Assembly (NCBI GenBank): GCA_017847875.1
Contig: JAGASN010000014.1
Coordinates: 1 to 32,053 of the forward strand
Reading direction: 5' to 3'
DNA from: Oscillospiraceae bacterium
GTDB taxonomy: Bacteria; Bacillota; Clostridia; Oscillospirales; Ruminococcaceae
Length of the DNA: 32,053 nt
Both the position numbers and the translations under genes were made by a program. Of the stretch, positions 14,775 through 22,968 are shown piece by piece. The first letter of the stretch is position 1. Each line of letters begins with the position of its first letter. A model generated the notes under the pieces. It ran no database searches and had not been told where the DNA came from. It saw only the letters and a program-made list of their open reading frames with translations.

Positions 14775-16087
14775 TTAACTTCCTTTCTGAGTTTTGCAAA
14801 ATAGAAGCCGTCGGAATTGATTTCTCCGGGCATAAGAGTTACTGAATATCCGTCTTTTGAATATTTTTGGAGTTCTTCCGGAAGTTTTTCCGGAACAAGT
14901 CCGTCTTCTTCGATAAGGCGTTTTACTACCTGCTCGTTTTCCTCTTTTGAAAGGGTGCAGGTGGAATAAATCATCGTTCCTCCTTCGGCAAGATACTTTG
15001 CGGAAGTTGAAGCGATTTTGTATTGGATTTTCGGAAGAGCCGCAATTTCCGCAGGGTCTTTGAAGCGTATCTCCGGTTTTCTTCGGATTACGCCAAGGCC
15101 GGAACAGGGCACATCGCAGAGGATTCTGTCAAAAGTTCCCATGAGTTCATTAAAAACCGTTGCGTCATTTGTCCTTGCGGAAACGATGCTCAAGCCAAGG
15201 CGTTCCGCGCCGTTTTTAATAAGACCGACGCGTTTTACGTGAAGGTCGCAGGCGACGATTTCGCCTTCGTTTTCCATAAGCTGGGCAACGGTAAAGGTTT
15301 TTCCGCCGGGAGCGGAACACACATCGAGCACCAGCTCTCCTTTTTGAGCACCAAGAGCTTTTGCGCAAAGCTGGCTTGAAATATCCTGGACATGGAAAAG
15401 ACCTTTTTTATAAGCTTTAGTGCTTTGGGGGGCGGCAGAATATATTCTTACCGCGTCCGGAACCTCTTCAACGAGCACCGCTTTTATATTTTCTTCCGCA
15501 AGCGTGCTCAAAAGCTCTTCCTCATTGGTTTTAAGTGTATTGACTCTTGCAAAAATCGGAACGGAACCGAGAGATTCGCGCAGGGCGGTTTCGGTTTTTT
15601 CATCGCCGTATTCATTGCACCATTTTTTACAGAGCCAGATCGGTGCGGAATATTCCGCGGAAAGGCGGCCGATTTTATCCATTCTTGAAAAATCGAACTG
15701 TTTTCCGTTGCGGATAAAAGCGCGCATTATTCCGTTAACATAGCCGGAAGCTTTTCCGCAGCCGAGCTGCTTTACCGCTTCAACGGTTTCGTTGGCGGCG
15801 GCCATATCCGGAACGGAATTCATATAGATAAGCTGATAAAAACCTATTCTCAGACATTCGAGAACCGCGGGTTCAAGTTCCTCAAGGGGTGTTTTTGAAT
15901 ATTTTTTTATGATTTTATCAAGAGTTATCCGGCGTTCAAGAACACCGTAGAAAAGTGCGGAAACGAATGCCTTGTCACGGTGCTCAAGCTGAGCACCGGA
16001 AAGGAGCGCATCGAGCACGATATTTGAAAAACCGCCTTCGCCGACTCTTAAAAGAGCCTTGACTGCGAGTGTTCTTGTGTTTGCCAT
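14771..16087 (-). CDS. rsmB: 16S rRNA (cytosine967-C5)-methyltransferase
   Basis: The enzyme methylates C967 of 16S rRNA using SAM. In the 438-residue protein an N-terminal NusB-like helical RNA-binding domain (about 1-140) is joined to a Rossmann methyltransferase domain. The SAM loop VCSAPGGKTF, the PCSGLG motif and the catalytic STCTL motif are all present, giving both conserved cysteines. AAGGAG precedes the ATG by about 10 bases. It follows the zinc peptidase by 29 bases. Its coding sequence holds seven GAGCAC/GTGCTC hexamers within 700 bases, an unusual density. Confidence 0.96.
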   Translation of the reverse strand: MANTRTLAVKALLRVGEGGFSNIVLDALLSGAQLEHRDKAFVSALFYGVLERRITLDKIIKKYSKTPLEELEPAVLECLRIGFYQLIYMNSVPDMAAANETVEAVKQLGCGKASGYVNGIMRAFIRNGKQFDFSRMDKIGRLSAEYSAPIWLCKKWCNEYGDEKTETALRESLGSVPIFARVNTLKTNEEELLSTLAEENIKAVLVEEVPDAVRIYSAAPQSTKAYKKGLFHVQDISSQLCAKALGAQKGELVLDVCSAPGGKTFTVAQLMENEGEIVACDLHVKRVGLIKNGAERLGLSIVSARTNDATVFNELMGTFDRILCDVPCSGLGVIRRKPEIRFKDPAEIAALPKIQYKIASTSAKYLAEGGTMIYSTCTLSKEENEQVVKRLIEEDGLVPEKLPEELQKYSKDGYSVTLMPGEINSDGFYFAKLRKEVK

Positions 16088-16116
16088 AAGTTAAAAACTC
16101 CTTCTTGTTAAAAAAA

Positions 16117-16809
16117 TCAATCTCTTCTTCTGCCGCCGAAAATAAGAATCAGACGAAGAAGCTGGGCAAGAGAAGAAACAAGCGCCGCAACATAAGTAAG
16201 AGCCGCAGCTTTGAGCACCTTTTTTGCTCCGGTTATTTCTTCGCCGTAAAGGATTCCGCTTGATTCAAGGGTTCTTATCGCCCTTCCGGAAGCATCAAAT
16301 TCCACCGGAAGAGTTACAAGCTGGAAGATTGCAAGAGTTGAAAAAAGGAGGATTCCTACGTTGACAAGGGCTTGTGAAGAAAAGAGAAAACCGACCATGA
16401 TTATCGGAAGATAAAGCCAGGAACCTATCTGGGTTACCGGAATTATCATTTCGCGAATCCTTATCGGAGCATAGTTGACCGCATGCTGGACCGCGTGACC
16501 CGCTTCATGCGCGGCAACGCCTATTGCGGCAATTGAAGTGCTGTTATAAACGCTGTCGGAAAGATTTATGGTTTTGTTTCTCGGGTTGAAGTTATCGGAA
16601 AGATGTCCGGAAACATGGCGAATCTGTACGTCATAGATTCCGTTCTGCTGAAGAATATATTCCGCCGCCTGGGCACCGGTCATTCCTCTCATGGTTCCGA
16701 TTTGGCTGTATTTCTGAAAATTCGTGTTTACCTGGCTTTGCGCCCAAAGGCCGAACAAAAGCGCATGAATAATCAAAATGAAATAATAAATATCAAAACC
16801 GTAAAACAT
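16117..16809 (-). CDS. Membrane zinc metallopeptidase (YugP-like)
   Basis: This 230-residue integral membrane protein of the neutral zinc metallopeptidase family has the catalytic HEAGH at residues 101-105. An N-terminal membrane segment (about 5-22) and two or three hydrophobic helices after the active site hold it in the membrane. The family (Bacillus YugP) is conserved in Firmicutes in this operon, and its substrate is poorly defined. GAGGTGA lies about six bases before the ATG, which is 17 bases after the fmt stop. A DNFNPRNKTINLSDSVY segment before the active site is typical of the family. Confidence 0.92.
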   Translation of the reverse strand: MFYGFDIYYFILIIHALLFGLWAQSQVNTNFQKYSQIGTMRGMTGAQAAEYILQQNGIYDVQIRHVSGHLSDNFNPRNKTINLSDSVYNSTSIAAIGVAAHEAGHAVQHAVNYAPIRIREMIIPVTQIGSWLYLPIIMVGFLFSSQALVNVGILLFSTLAIFQLVTLPVEFDASGRAIRTLESSGILYGEEITGAKKVLKAAALTYVAALVSSLAQLLRLILIFGGRRRD

Positions 16810-16826
16810 TACTGTTCACCTCTTTA

Positions 16827-17759
16827 TTATTTTCCGAATTTGGTTCCTTTAAGAAGGCGTCTTCCGCGGATAAAATCCGCGCCGGACATTTTATTTTTTC
16901 CCTCGGGCTGAACGGTTATGAGTTCAATCGCGCCGTTTTTTGTTCCGACGATGAAGCGTTTTTCATCAAGAAGAGTTCCTTCTTCACCGGAAAAACCTTC
17001 GACCGCTTTTGCTTCATGGATTTTTATGGATTTTCCGTCAAGGAAGGTATATGCCATGGGCCAGGGGTTAAGTCCGCGGACAAGGTTATGGATCTCTTCG
17101 GCGGTTTTTCCGAAATCGATTTCGCCCATTTCCTTTTTGAGCATCGGAGCATATGTTGCTTCTTCCTCGTTCTGGGGTTCGGCTTTAACCTCTCCGTTAT
17201 CAAAAAGTTCAAGGGTTTTTTCGATAGATTTTGCGCCGAGTTCCGCCATTCTGTCGAAAAGTTCACCGGCGGTTTCGTCTTCGCCTATGGGAAGTTCGAA
17301 CTTCATTATCATATCGCCGGTATCCATTCCTTCCGCCATATACATGGTGGTGATTCCGGTAACCTTGTCGCCGTTTATTACGGACCACTGGATAGGTGCG
17401 GAACCTCTGTATTTCGGAAGAAGGCTTCCGTGAACGTTTACGTTTCCGAGGGGCGCAACGTCGAGGATATCCTTCGGAAGGATTTTTCCATAGGCGGCAA
17501 CAACGGTGAGATCCGGTTTAAGCTCCTGCATAATTTTGAGAGCTTCGCCGTCCCGGAGTTTTGCTGGCTGGAAAACTGGAATATCATGTTCCATTGCAAC
17601 GACTTTTGTTGCGGTAGGCATTATAATCTGTTTTCTGCCGACGGGTTTATCCGGCTGGGAAAAAACGCCGACTACGTTTCTTCCGGTATCAATAAGTCTT
17701 TTGAGAATCGCTGCGGCAAAATCCGGTGTTCCCATAAAGACGATTCGCATATCTTTCAT
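16827..17759 (-). CDS. fmt: Methionyl-tRNA formyltransferase
   Basis: It formylates Met-tRNAfMet using 10-formyl-tetrahydrofolate, for translation initiation. The 310-residue protein has normal length. An N-terminal formyltransferase domain contains VFMGTPDFAA and the folate-binding SLLPKYRGSAPIQW signature, with catalytic Asn and His just before it and Asp in MDTGDM. The C-terminal OB-like tRNA-binding domain is present. The ATG is two bases after the def stop, with GGTGAGG overlapping the end of def, so the pair is tightly coupled. Substrate addition (fmt) and removal (def) are thus co-expressed. Confidence 0.97.
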   Translation of the reverse strand: MKDMRIVFMGTPDFAAAILKRLIDTGRNVVGVFSQPDKPVGRKQIIMPTATKVVAMEHDIPVFQPAKLRDGEALKIMQELKPDLTVVAAYGKILPKDILDVAPLGNVNVHGSLLPKYRGSAPIQWSVINGDKVTGITTMYMAEGMDTGDMIMKFELPIGEDETAGELFDRMAELGAKSIEKTLELFDNGEVKAEPQNEEEATYAPMLKKEMGEIDFGKTAEEIHNLVRGLNPWPMAYTFLDGKSIKIHEAKAVEGFSGEEGTLLDEKRFIVGTKNGAIELITVQPEGKNKMSGADFIRGRRLLKGTKFGK

Positions 17760-17761
17760 TA

Positions 17762-18232
17762 TTATTCCTCACCTTTTTCGATGGTAATATCTTTTGCAAG
17801 ATCAACGAAACAAACGCCGTTGAGGTGGTCGATTTCGTGGCAGAAAGCTCTTGCTTTAAGCTCTCTTCCGCTTATTTCAAATTCTTCGCCGAAACGGTTC
17901 TGGGCGCGAACTGTTACGGCAAGAGGTCTTGTAACGGTTCCCCATTTTCCCGGGAAGGAAAGGCAGCCTTCGTTTCCGGTCTGTTCGCCCGCGGTTGCAA
18001 CGATTTTCGGGTTGATGAGTTCAATCACGCCGTCTTCATCATAGCAATCGACGATGCATACTCTTCTCATGATTCCAACCTGGGGGCCTGCGATGCCGAC
18101 GCCGTCGGCTTCGTGCATGGTTTCCGCCATATCGTCAAGAAGAGTCCATAGTTTTTCGTCAAATTTTTCAACAGGGCGGCAAACTTTTCTGAGAATCGGG
18201 TCGCCGTCTTTAACTATATTTCTGAGTGCCAT
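17762..18232 (-). CDS. def: Peptide deformylase
   Basis: This metalloenzyme removes the formyl group from nascent N-terminal Met. In the 156-residue protein the three family motifs are GVGIAGPQVG, EGCLSFP and HEIDHLNG. The Cys and both His that bind iron or zinc, and the catalytic Glu, are in place. Motif 1 has Gly where many deformylases have Ala. It lies between priA and fmt, 22 bases after the priA stop. The strong ribosome binding site AAAGGTG lies about nine bases before the ATG. Confidence 0.97.
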   Translation of the reverse strand: MALRNIVKDGDPILRKVCRPVEKFDEKLWTLLDDMAETMHEADGVGIAGPQVGIMRRVCIVDCYDEDGVIELINPKIVATAGEQTGNEGCLSFPGKWGTVTRPLAVTVRAQNRFGEEFEISGRELKARAFCHEIDHLNGVCFVDLAKDITIEKGEE

Positions 18233-18254
18233 TTTATTTTTTTCACCTTTCCTC

Positions 18255-20693
18255 TTAATTTATATCATAGGGGTCAGCCATGACCTCGGTTTTAACAAAT
18301 TCTTTATTTTTTGAAAACTCTTTCAAAGTTTCGCCCATGGTTTCAAAAAAAGCCATATCCGGGCGATATTTTACAATAAGCTTCCAGCGCCATTTGTCCG
18401 CAATTTTTGCAACGTGGGAAGGAGTCGGGCCAAGAATCCTTATCGGAATTCCGGTTTTCGCAACCTTTTCTTCAAGAAGTTTTGAAAAAGCGGCGGCGGC
18501 TTCCCTTGTTTGTTTTTCATTCGTTCCGGAAAAGAGGACCGAACCCATTGAACAAAAGGGCGGATAGAGCATAACCTTTCGGTTTATAATTTCGTCCTCA
18601 TAGAACATTCTGTAATCCTGGGCGCAGGAACGTTCGATAACGCTGTGTTCCGGAGAATGGGTCTGGATATATGCCCTTCCGGAAAGCTTTGCTCTTCCGC
18701 ATCTTCCGATAACCTGGGTCAGAAGGCTGAACGTTCTCTCATAGCTCCGGTAATCTCCGCCGTAAAGGCTCATATCCGCCGCAAGAACGCCAACCAGCGT
18801 TACGTTAGGGAAATCCAAGCCTTTTGCGACCATCTGGGTTCCGACCATGATATCATATTTTCCTTCGGCAAAATCCGCAAAATGTTTATCGTGGCTGAAT
18901 TTCGCCATTGTTGTATCAAGGTCCATTCGAAGGATTCTTGCTTTTGGGAACTGCGCCTGAATTTCGTCCTCGACCTTTTGTGTTCCGCAGCCGGAATACA
19001 TAACGTATTCACTTCCGCAGGAATCACATTTAACGGTCATCGGTTCGCTGTGTCCGCAATAATGGCACATAAGCCTTCCGTTTGCCCGGTGATAGATAAG
19101 CGGAATATTGCATCTCGGACATTCTTTTACGGTACCGCATTCTGCGCATCTTGCGATGGTGTTATATCCTCTGCGGTTCATAAGGAGAATGGACTGCTGT
19201 CCGTTATCAAGGTTATATTGGATATCCTCCGCAAGAACTTCGCTTAAAACTCCCGTTCTCCCGGAAAGGATTTCGTTTTTCATATCAACTATGACCGATT
19301 CCGGAAGCTTTGCGCCGCCGTATCTTTCGGTCATTTCAAAAAGGGCGATTTTTCCTTTCTTCGCTTTATAAAAAGTTTCTATCGAAGGTGTTGCGGAAGC
19401 AAGAAGAAGGGGTATTCCGAGTTTTTTGCTTCGGAAAGCGGCGGCATCTCTTGCGTGGAATCTGGGAGAGCGGTCGGATTTATAGCTCTGTTCCTGCTCC
19501 TCGTCCATAATTATGAGTCCGAGTTCCTTTGCCGGAGCAAAAACCGCGGAACGGGTTCCGACGATTATTCTTGCTTTTCCGGAAGCTATACGTTTCCATT
19601 CGTCGATTCTTTCTCCCGCGGAAAGGGCGGAATGTACCACCGCGACGGAATCTCCGAAATAAGAGAAAAACTTTGTCATCATCTGGGGAGTGAGGGAAAT
19701 TTCCGGCACCATCAGGATGACCTGTTTTCCTCTTTCGATTTCCCTTTGTATGAGCTTAATAAAAACCTGGGTTTTTCCGCTTCCGGTAACGCCGAAAAGA
19801 AGAGCGGTGCTTCCCTTTTTGTCTTCGCAGAGTTTTGAAATTCCGTCGAATGCTTTTTGCTGTTCTTCGGAAAGAACTATGCTTTCCGGGTCGGTTCTTT
19901 TATAATTTTCTTTATAAGGTTTTCGGAAAGTTTCCTGCTCAAAAAATTCAAGAACGCCTTTTTTCTCAAGAGTTTCGACAACCGCTTTTCCTGCGGAGGT
20001 AAAATATCCGATTTCCTTTACGCAGGCGCAGCCGACTTCCGAAAGAAATTCGAGCACTTCTTTTTGCTTCGGGGTCGGCTTTTTGAGCATTGAAGAACCC
20101 TGCTCATTGAGTTCGGCCTCTTTTTCGGAAATGCGGACCATTTTTTCGGTTTCGTCGCCGATTTTGCGTTTTGTGCTTTCTTCTTTTCGAAGAAGTCCTT
20201 TTTCCGCCATGGAATCGATAAATGCCGAATCCGAAAAGCCAAAAGCTTTGTTTATATTTTCGCCCTCGGCGCCGTTCTTTTTCTTCCTGAGCCAGTTTAT
20301 AATCCGCTGTTCCTCTTCGTTTTCGGATTCGCCGTTTGCGAAATATTTATAAACAGGCTTGAAATTGAGCCCCGGAGGAAGCATTGCCTTAACCGCTTCG
20401 AAAAGCGGACAAAAGGTCGTTACCGCAAGATATTTTGCAAGTTCCGTAAGTTCTTCGGAAATTACCGGTTCTTCATCGAGAAGAAAAGCGATTTCCTTTA
20501 TTTTTTTCGGGTCGCCTTCCGGTTCTTCCGAAAGGGAAAAGACCATTCCCTGGCGTTTTTTTCCGCCGGCGCCGAAAGGAACCATTACCCGGCAGCCGGG
20601 TTTTATTTTTCCGGAAAATTCCGCCGGAACGGAATAATCAAAAAGTTTATCAAAGCCGAAAGCGGCTTTATCGATTGCTATTTTTGCGAACAT
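18255..20693 (-). CDS. priA: Primosomal protein N' (replication restart helicase PriA)
   Basis: This 3'-to-5' helicase recognises stalled forks and reloads the replisome. At 812 residues it has the usual Firmicute length. An N-terminal 3' DNA-binding domain precedes the helicase core with Walker A GVTGSGKT. Motif II reads DEEQ, where the better-known form is DEEH. Eight cysteines in four CxxC-type pairs (CAECG, CPRC, CHYCG, CDSCG) form the zinc-binding domain. The C-terminal helicase motifs GTQMVAKGLDFPNVTLVGV and QVIGRCGRA are complete. AAAGGGG lies seven bases before the ATG. It is the first gene of the long operon and has the composite repeat immediately upstream. Confidence 0.97.
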   Translation of the reverse strand: MFAKIAIDKAAFGFDKLFDYSVPAEFSGKIKPGCRVMVPFGAGGKKRQGMVFSLSEEPEGDPKKIKEIAFLLDEEPVISEELTELAKYLAVTTFCPLFEAVKAMLPPGLNFKPVYKYFANGESENEEEQRIINWLRKKKNGAEGENINKAFGFSDSAFIDSMAEKGLLRKEESTKRKIGDETEKMVRISEKEAELNEQGSSMLKKPTPKQKEVLEFLSEVGCACVKEIGYFTSAGKAVVETLEKKGVLEFFEQETFRKPYKENYKRTDPESIVLSEEQQKAFDGISKLCEDKKGSTALLFGVTGSGKTQVFIKLIQREIERGKQVILMVPEISLTPQMMTKFFSYFGDSVAVVHSALSAGERIDEWKRIASGKARIIVGTRSAVFAPAKELGLIIMDEEQEQSYKSDRSPRFHARDAAAFRSKKLGIPLLLASATPSIETFYKAKKGKIALFEMTERYGGAKLPESVIVDMKNEILSGRTGVLSEVLAEDIQYNLDNGQQSILLMNRRGYNTIARCAECGTVKECPRCNIPLIYHRANGRLMCHYCGHSEPMTVKCDSCGSEYVMYSGCGTQKVEDEIQAQFPKARILRMDLDTTMAKFSHDKHFADFAEGKYDIMVGTQMVAKGLDFPNVTLVGVLAADMSLYGGDYRSYERTFSLLTQVIGRCGRAKLSGRAYIQTHSPEHSVIERSCAQDYRMFYEDEIINRKVMLYPPFCSMGSVLFSGTNEKQTREAAAAFSKLLEEKVAKTGIPIRILGPTPSHVAKIADKWRWKLIVKYRPDMAFFETMGETLKEFSKNKEFVKTEVMADPYDIN

Positions 20694-20715
20694 AACAAAG
20701 CCCCTTTCGTAATTT

Positions 20716-20860
20716 GCCTCCCTTGCCTAAAGGGATGGGAACCGTTGCCGTATGGCACGGTGGAGGGATTCTTTTTTCGGATTTCCGGCATAAATTCAGC
20801 CGGACAGGGTTACAATCCCTCAGTCGCCTTCGGCGACAGCTCCCTTTGCACAAGGGATCC
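20716..20860. repeat. Composite inverted-repeat (MITE-like) intergenic element
   Basis: The element is 145 bases bounded by related ends in opposite orientation. The left end is GCCTCCCTTGCCTAAAGGGA... ending in GGAGGGATTC. The right end, read on the minus strand, is GGATCCCTTGTGCAAAGGGA... ending in GAGGGATTGT. Each end holds two nested hairpins (TCCCTT...AAGGGA, then ACCGTTGCC-GTAT-GGCACGGT on the left or GTCGCC-TTC-GGCGAC on the right). A third hairpin, TCCGGC...GCCGGA, is in the centre. There is no coding capacity. I recall similar CCCTTTGCACAAGGGA elements from intergenic regions of gut Clostridia, where they behave as non-autonomous repeats. It abuts the stop of the topoisomerase gene. 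Confidence 0.75.
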
Positions 20861-20864
20861 TTTT

Positions 20865-22847
20865 TTAGGAAAGATCCATATCGTCGAGATAGAGATATCC
20901 GTTTGTTGCGATAAAATCTTTTCTTCCCTGAAGGTTATCGCCGAGGAGAAGATCGAACATTTCCGAAGTTGCGGAAGCTTCGCTCGGAGTTACCTTTATG
21001 AGGCGGCGGGTTTCCGGATTCATGGTGGTGAGCCACATCATATCCGGTTCGTTTTCACCAAGACCTTTTGAACGCTGGACGCTATATTTTGCTTTTCCGA
21101 GTTTTTCGGTAATGCGTGTCTTTTCGTCCTCCGTATATGCAAAATAGGTATCGTCCTTGCAGGTTATTTCATAAAGCGGAGATTCCGCAATATAGACGTA
21201 GCCTTCTTCGATAAGGGTTGGAGTAAGGCGATAAAGCATTGTAAGAATAAGGGTACGGATCTGGTAACCGTCAACGTCCGCATCGGTGCAGATTACAACT
21301 TTGTTCCAGCGGAGGTTTTCGATATCAAAGGAGGAAAGTTCCTTGTTTGCCTTGCTCTTTACTTCAACTCCGCAGCCGAGAACTTTGAGAAGGTCGGTGA
21401 TGACATCGCTTTTGAAAATTTTGTCGTAGTCCGCCTTGAGGCAGTTGAGGATTTTTCCTCGGACGGGCATTATTGCCTGGAACTCGGAATCTCTTCCCTG
21501 CTTACATGCGCCGAGAGCGGAATCGCCCTCTACGATATAAATTTCGCGGCGGCTTGTATCTTTGGTTCGGCAATCGACAAACTTCTGAACTCTGTTTGTC
21601 ATATCCATTGTTGCGGTAAGTTTCTTTTTAAGATTCTGGCGGGTTTTTTCTGCGTTTTCGCGGCTGCGCTTGTTGATAAGAACCTGTTCCGCAACTCTTA
21701 CCGCATCGTCCGGATTTTCGATGAAGAAAACTTCAAGCTGGTGCTTGAGAAAATCCGTCATGGCTTCGGCGATGAATTTGTTGGTGATTGCCTTTTTTGT
21801 CTGGTTTTCGTAAGAAGTCTGGCTTGAGAACGAGGAGGAAACAAGGATAAGGCAGTCCTCAACGTCCTGGAAGCTTATTTTGCTCTCGTTTTTGAGATAT
21901 TTGTTGTTCGCTTTGAGGTAAGCGTCAATCTGGCTTACAAAGGCGGATTTTACCGCTTTTTCCGGAGAGCCGCCGTGTTCAAGGTGGCTGGAGTTATGGT
22001 AATATTCAATTGCCTTTACTTTGTTGGAAAAGCAGCATGCGATCTGCATTTTTACTTTATATTCCGGTTTATCCTCGCGGTCGCGTCCGGTTCTTTCGCC
22101 CTGCCAGAACTGGGTTCCGGTGAGGACAGCTTCTTCCCCGGCGATTTCTTTGACGTAGTCGCTTATTCCGTTTTCATAAACATATTCATAAGTTTCGAAT
22201 CCGCCGGTAAGTTTCTGGTCGCGAAGGACAAAAATTATTCCGGTGTTGACTACCGCCTGGCGTTTAATAACTTCCTGGTACCATTCAAGGGGAATTGCGG
22301 TATCGGTAAAAACTTCGTGGTCGGGTTTCCAGCGGATTTTTGAACCGGTTTTGCGTTTTGTTGTCGCTTCTTTGGTAAGTCCGCCGACGTTTTCGCCTTT
22401 TTCAAAATGGAGCTTATAGATAAAACCGTCGCGGCAGATTTCCGCATCCATCCATTCGGAGGAATATTGGGTTGCGCAAAGGCCGAGACCGTTAAGACCG
22501 AGGGAAAATTCATAATCTCCGGCGCTTTCATATTTTCCGCCGGCATAAAGTTCGCAGAAAAGAAGTTCCCAGTTATAGCGCTGTTCGTTATTGTTCCAAT
22601 CAACCGGGCATCCGCGGCCGAAGTCTTCGACCTCGGTGGAACCGTCGTTATAGCGTGTTACGATTATTTTTTCGCCGTAACCCGCTCTTGCTTCATCTAT
22701 GGAGTTGGATATAATTTCGAAAGCGGCGTGTTCACAGCCTTCGATTCCGTCGGAACCGAAAATTACCGCAGGGCGCTTTCTTACCCTTTCGGCGCCGTTT
22801 AATGTCTTTATGCTTTCGTTCGTATATTCTTCGCGTTTCTTTGCCAT
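20865..22847 (-). CDS. Divergent GyrB/ParE-type DNA topoisomerase subunit
   Basis: This 660-residue protein is the ATPase plus TOPRIM half of a type IIA topoisomerase. The GHKL ATPase motifs are intact but divergent: EIISNSIDEA with Glu44 and Asn48, DFGRGCPV at 75-82, and SLGLNGLG near 115-122 in place of the usual GGLHGVG. TOPRIM motifs EGDSALG, PVRGKILN and TDADVDG are complete. The start is ATG 22847, five bases after GGAGG; a longer TTG reading would run through that site. A GyrA/ParC partner, usual for the family, is not in the window. It is distinct enough that I leave out a gyrB or parE symbol. Confidence 0.88.
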   Translation of the reverse strand: MAKKREEYTNESIKTLNGAERVRKRPAVIFGSDGIEGCEHAAFEIISNSIDEARAGYGEKIIVTRYNDGSTEVEDFGRGCPVDWNNNEQRYNWELLFCELYAGGKYESAGDYEFSLGLNGLGLCATQYSSEWMDAEICRDGFIYKLHFEKGENVGGLTKEATTKRKTGSKIRWKPDHEVFTDTAIPLEWYQEVIKRQAVVNTGIIFVLRDQKLTGGFETYEYVYENGISDYVKEIAGEEAVLTGTQFWQGERTGRDREDKPEYKVKMQIACCFSNKVKAIEYYHNSSHLEHGGSPEKAVKSAFVSQIDAYLKANNKYLKNESKISFQDVEDCLILVSSSFSSQTSYENQTKKAITNKFIAEAMTDFLKHQLEVFFIENPDDAVRVAEQVLINKRSRENAEKTRQNLKKKLTATMDMTNRVQKFVDCRTKDTSRREIYIVEGDSALGACKQGRDSEFQAIMPVRGKILNCLKADYDKIFKSDVITDLLKVLGCGVEVKSKANKELSSFDIENLRWNKVVICTDADVDGYQIRTLILTMLYRLTPTLIEEGYVYIAESPLYEITCKDDTYFAYTEDEKTRITEKLGKAKYSVQRSKGLGENEPDMMWLTTMNPETRRLIKVTPSEASATSEMFDLLLGDNLQGRKDFIATNGYLYLDDMDLS

Positions 22848-22879
22848 TTTTTCCTCCGGTACATAAAATTCCAAGTTAT

Positions 22880-22908
22880 ATTATATAACTTTTCCCGGCG
22901 ATTTTCAA
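22880..22908 (-). promoter_or_regulatory. Promoter of the topoisomerase gene with overlapping palindromes
   Basis: On the minus strand TTGAAA (22908-22903) and TATAAT (22885-22880) are 17 bases apart. The -10 lies in a perfect 19-bp palindrome, AAGTTATATTATATAACTT, at 22873-22891. A second perfect 17-bp palindrome, ATTAATATTATATTAAT, at 22908-22924 adjoins the -35. These may be operators or AT-rich, melting-sensitive sites. Confidence 0.6.
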
Positions 22909-22932
22909 TTAATATTATATTAATAATATAAA

Positions 22933-22968
22933 TAAAAAAAGCGCCCGCAAAGCGGGCGCAATTTTTTT
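22933..22968. terminator. Terminator after the 905-residue lipoprotein gene
   Basis: The perfect 8-bp GC stem GCGCCCGC-AAA-GCGGGCGC is flanked by a 7-base A-run and a 7-base T-run. On the minus strand it begins at the stop codon of the large lipoprotein gene and ends the lipoprotein cluster. It separates that cluster from the topoisomerase promoter. Confidence 0.88.

Noticed and set aside
17016..18044. 342-residue plus-strand open frame opposite fmt and def
   Set aside because: It crosses two solid minus-strand genes and their junction, with no domain signal or ribosome binding site.
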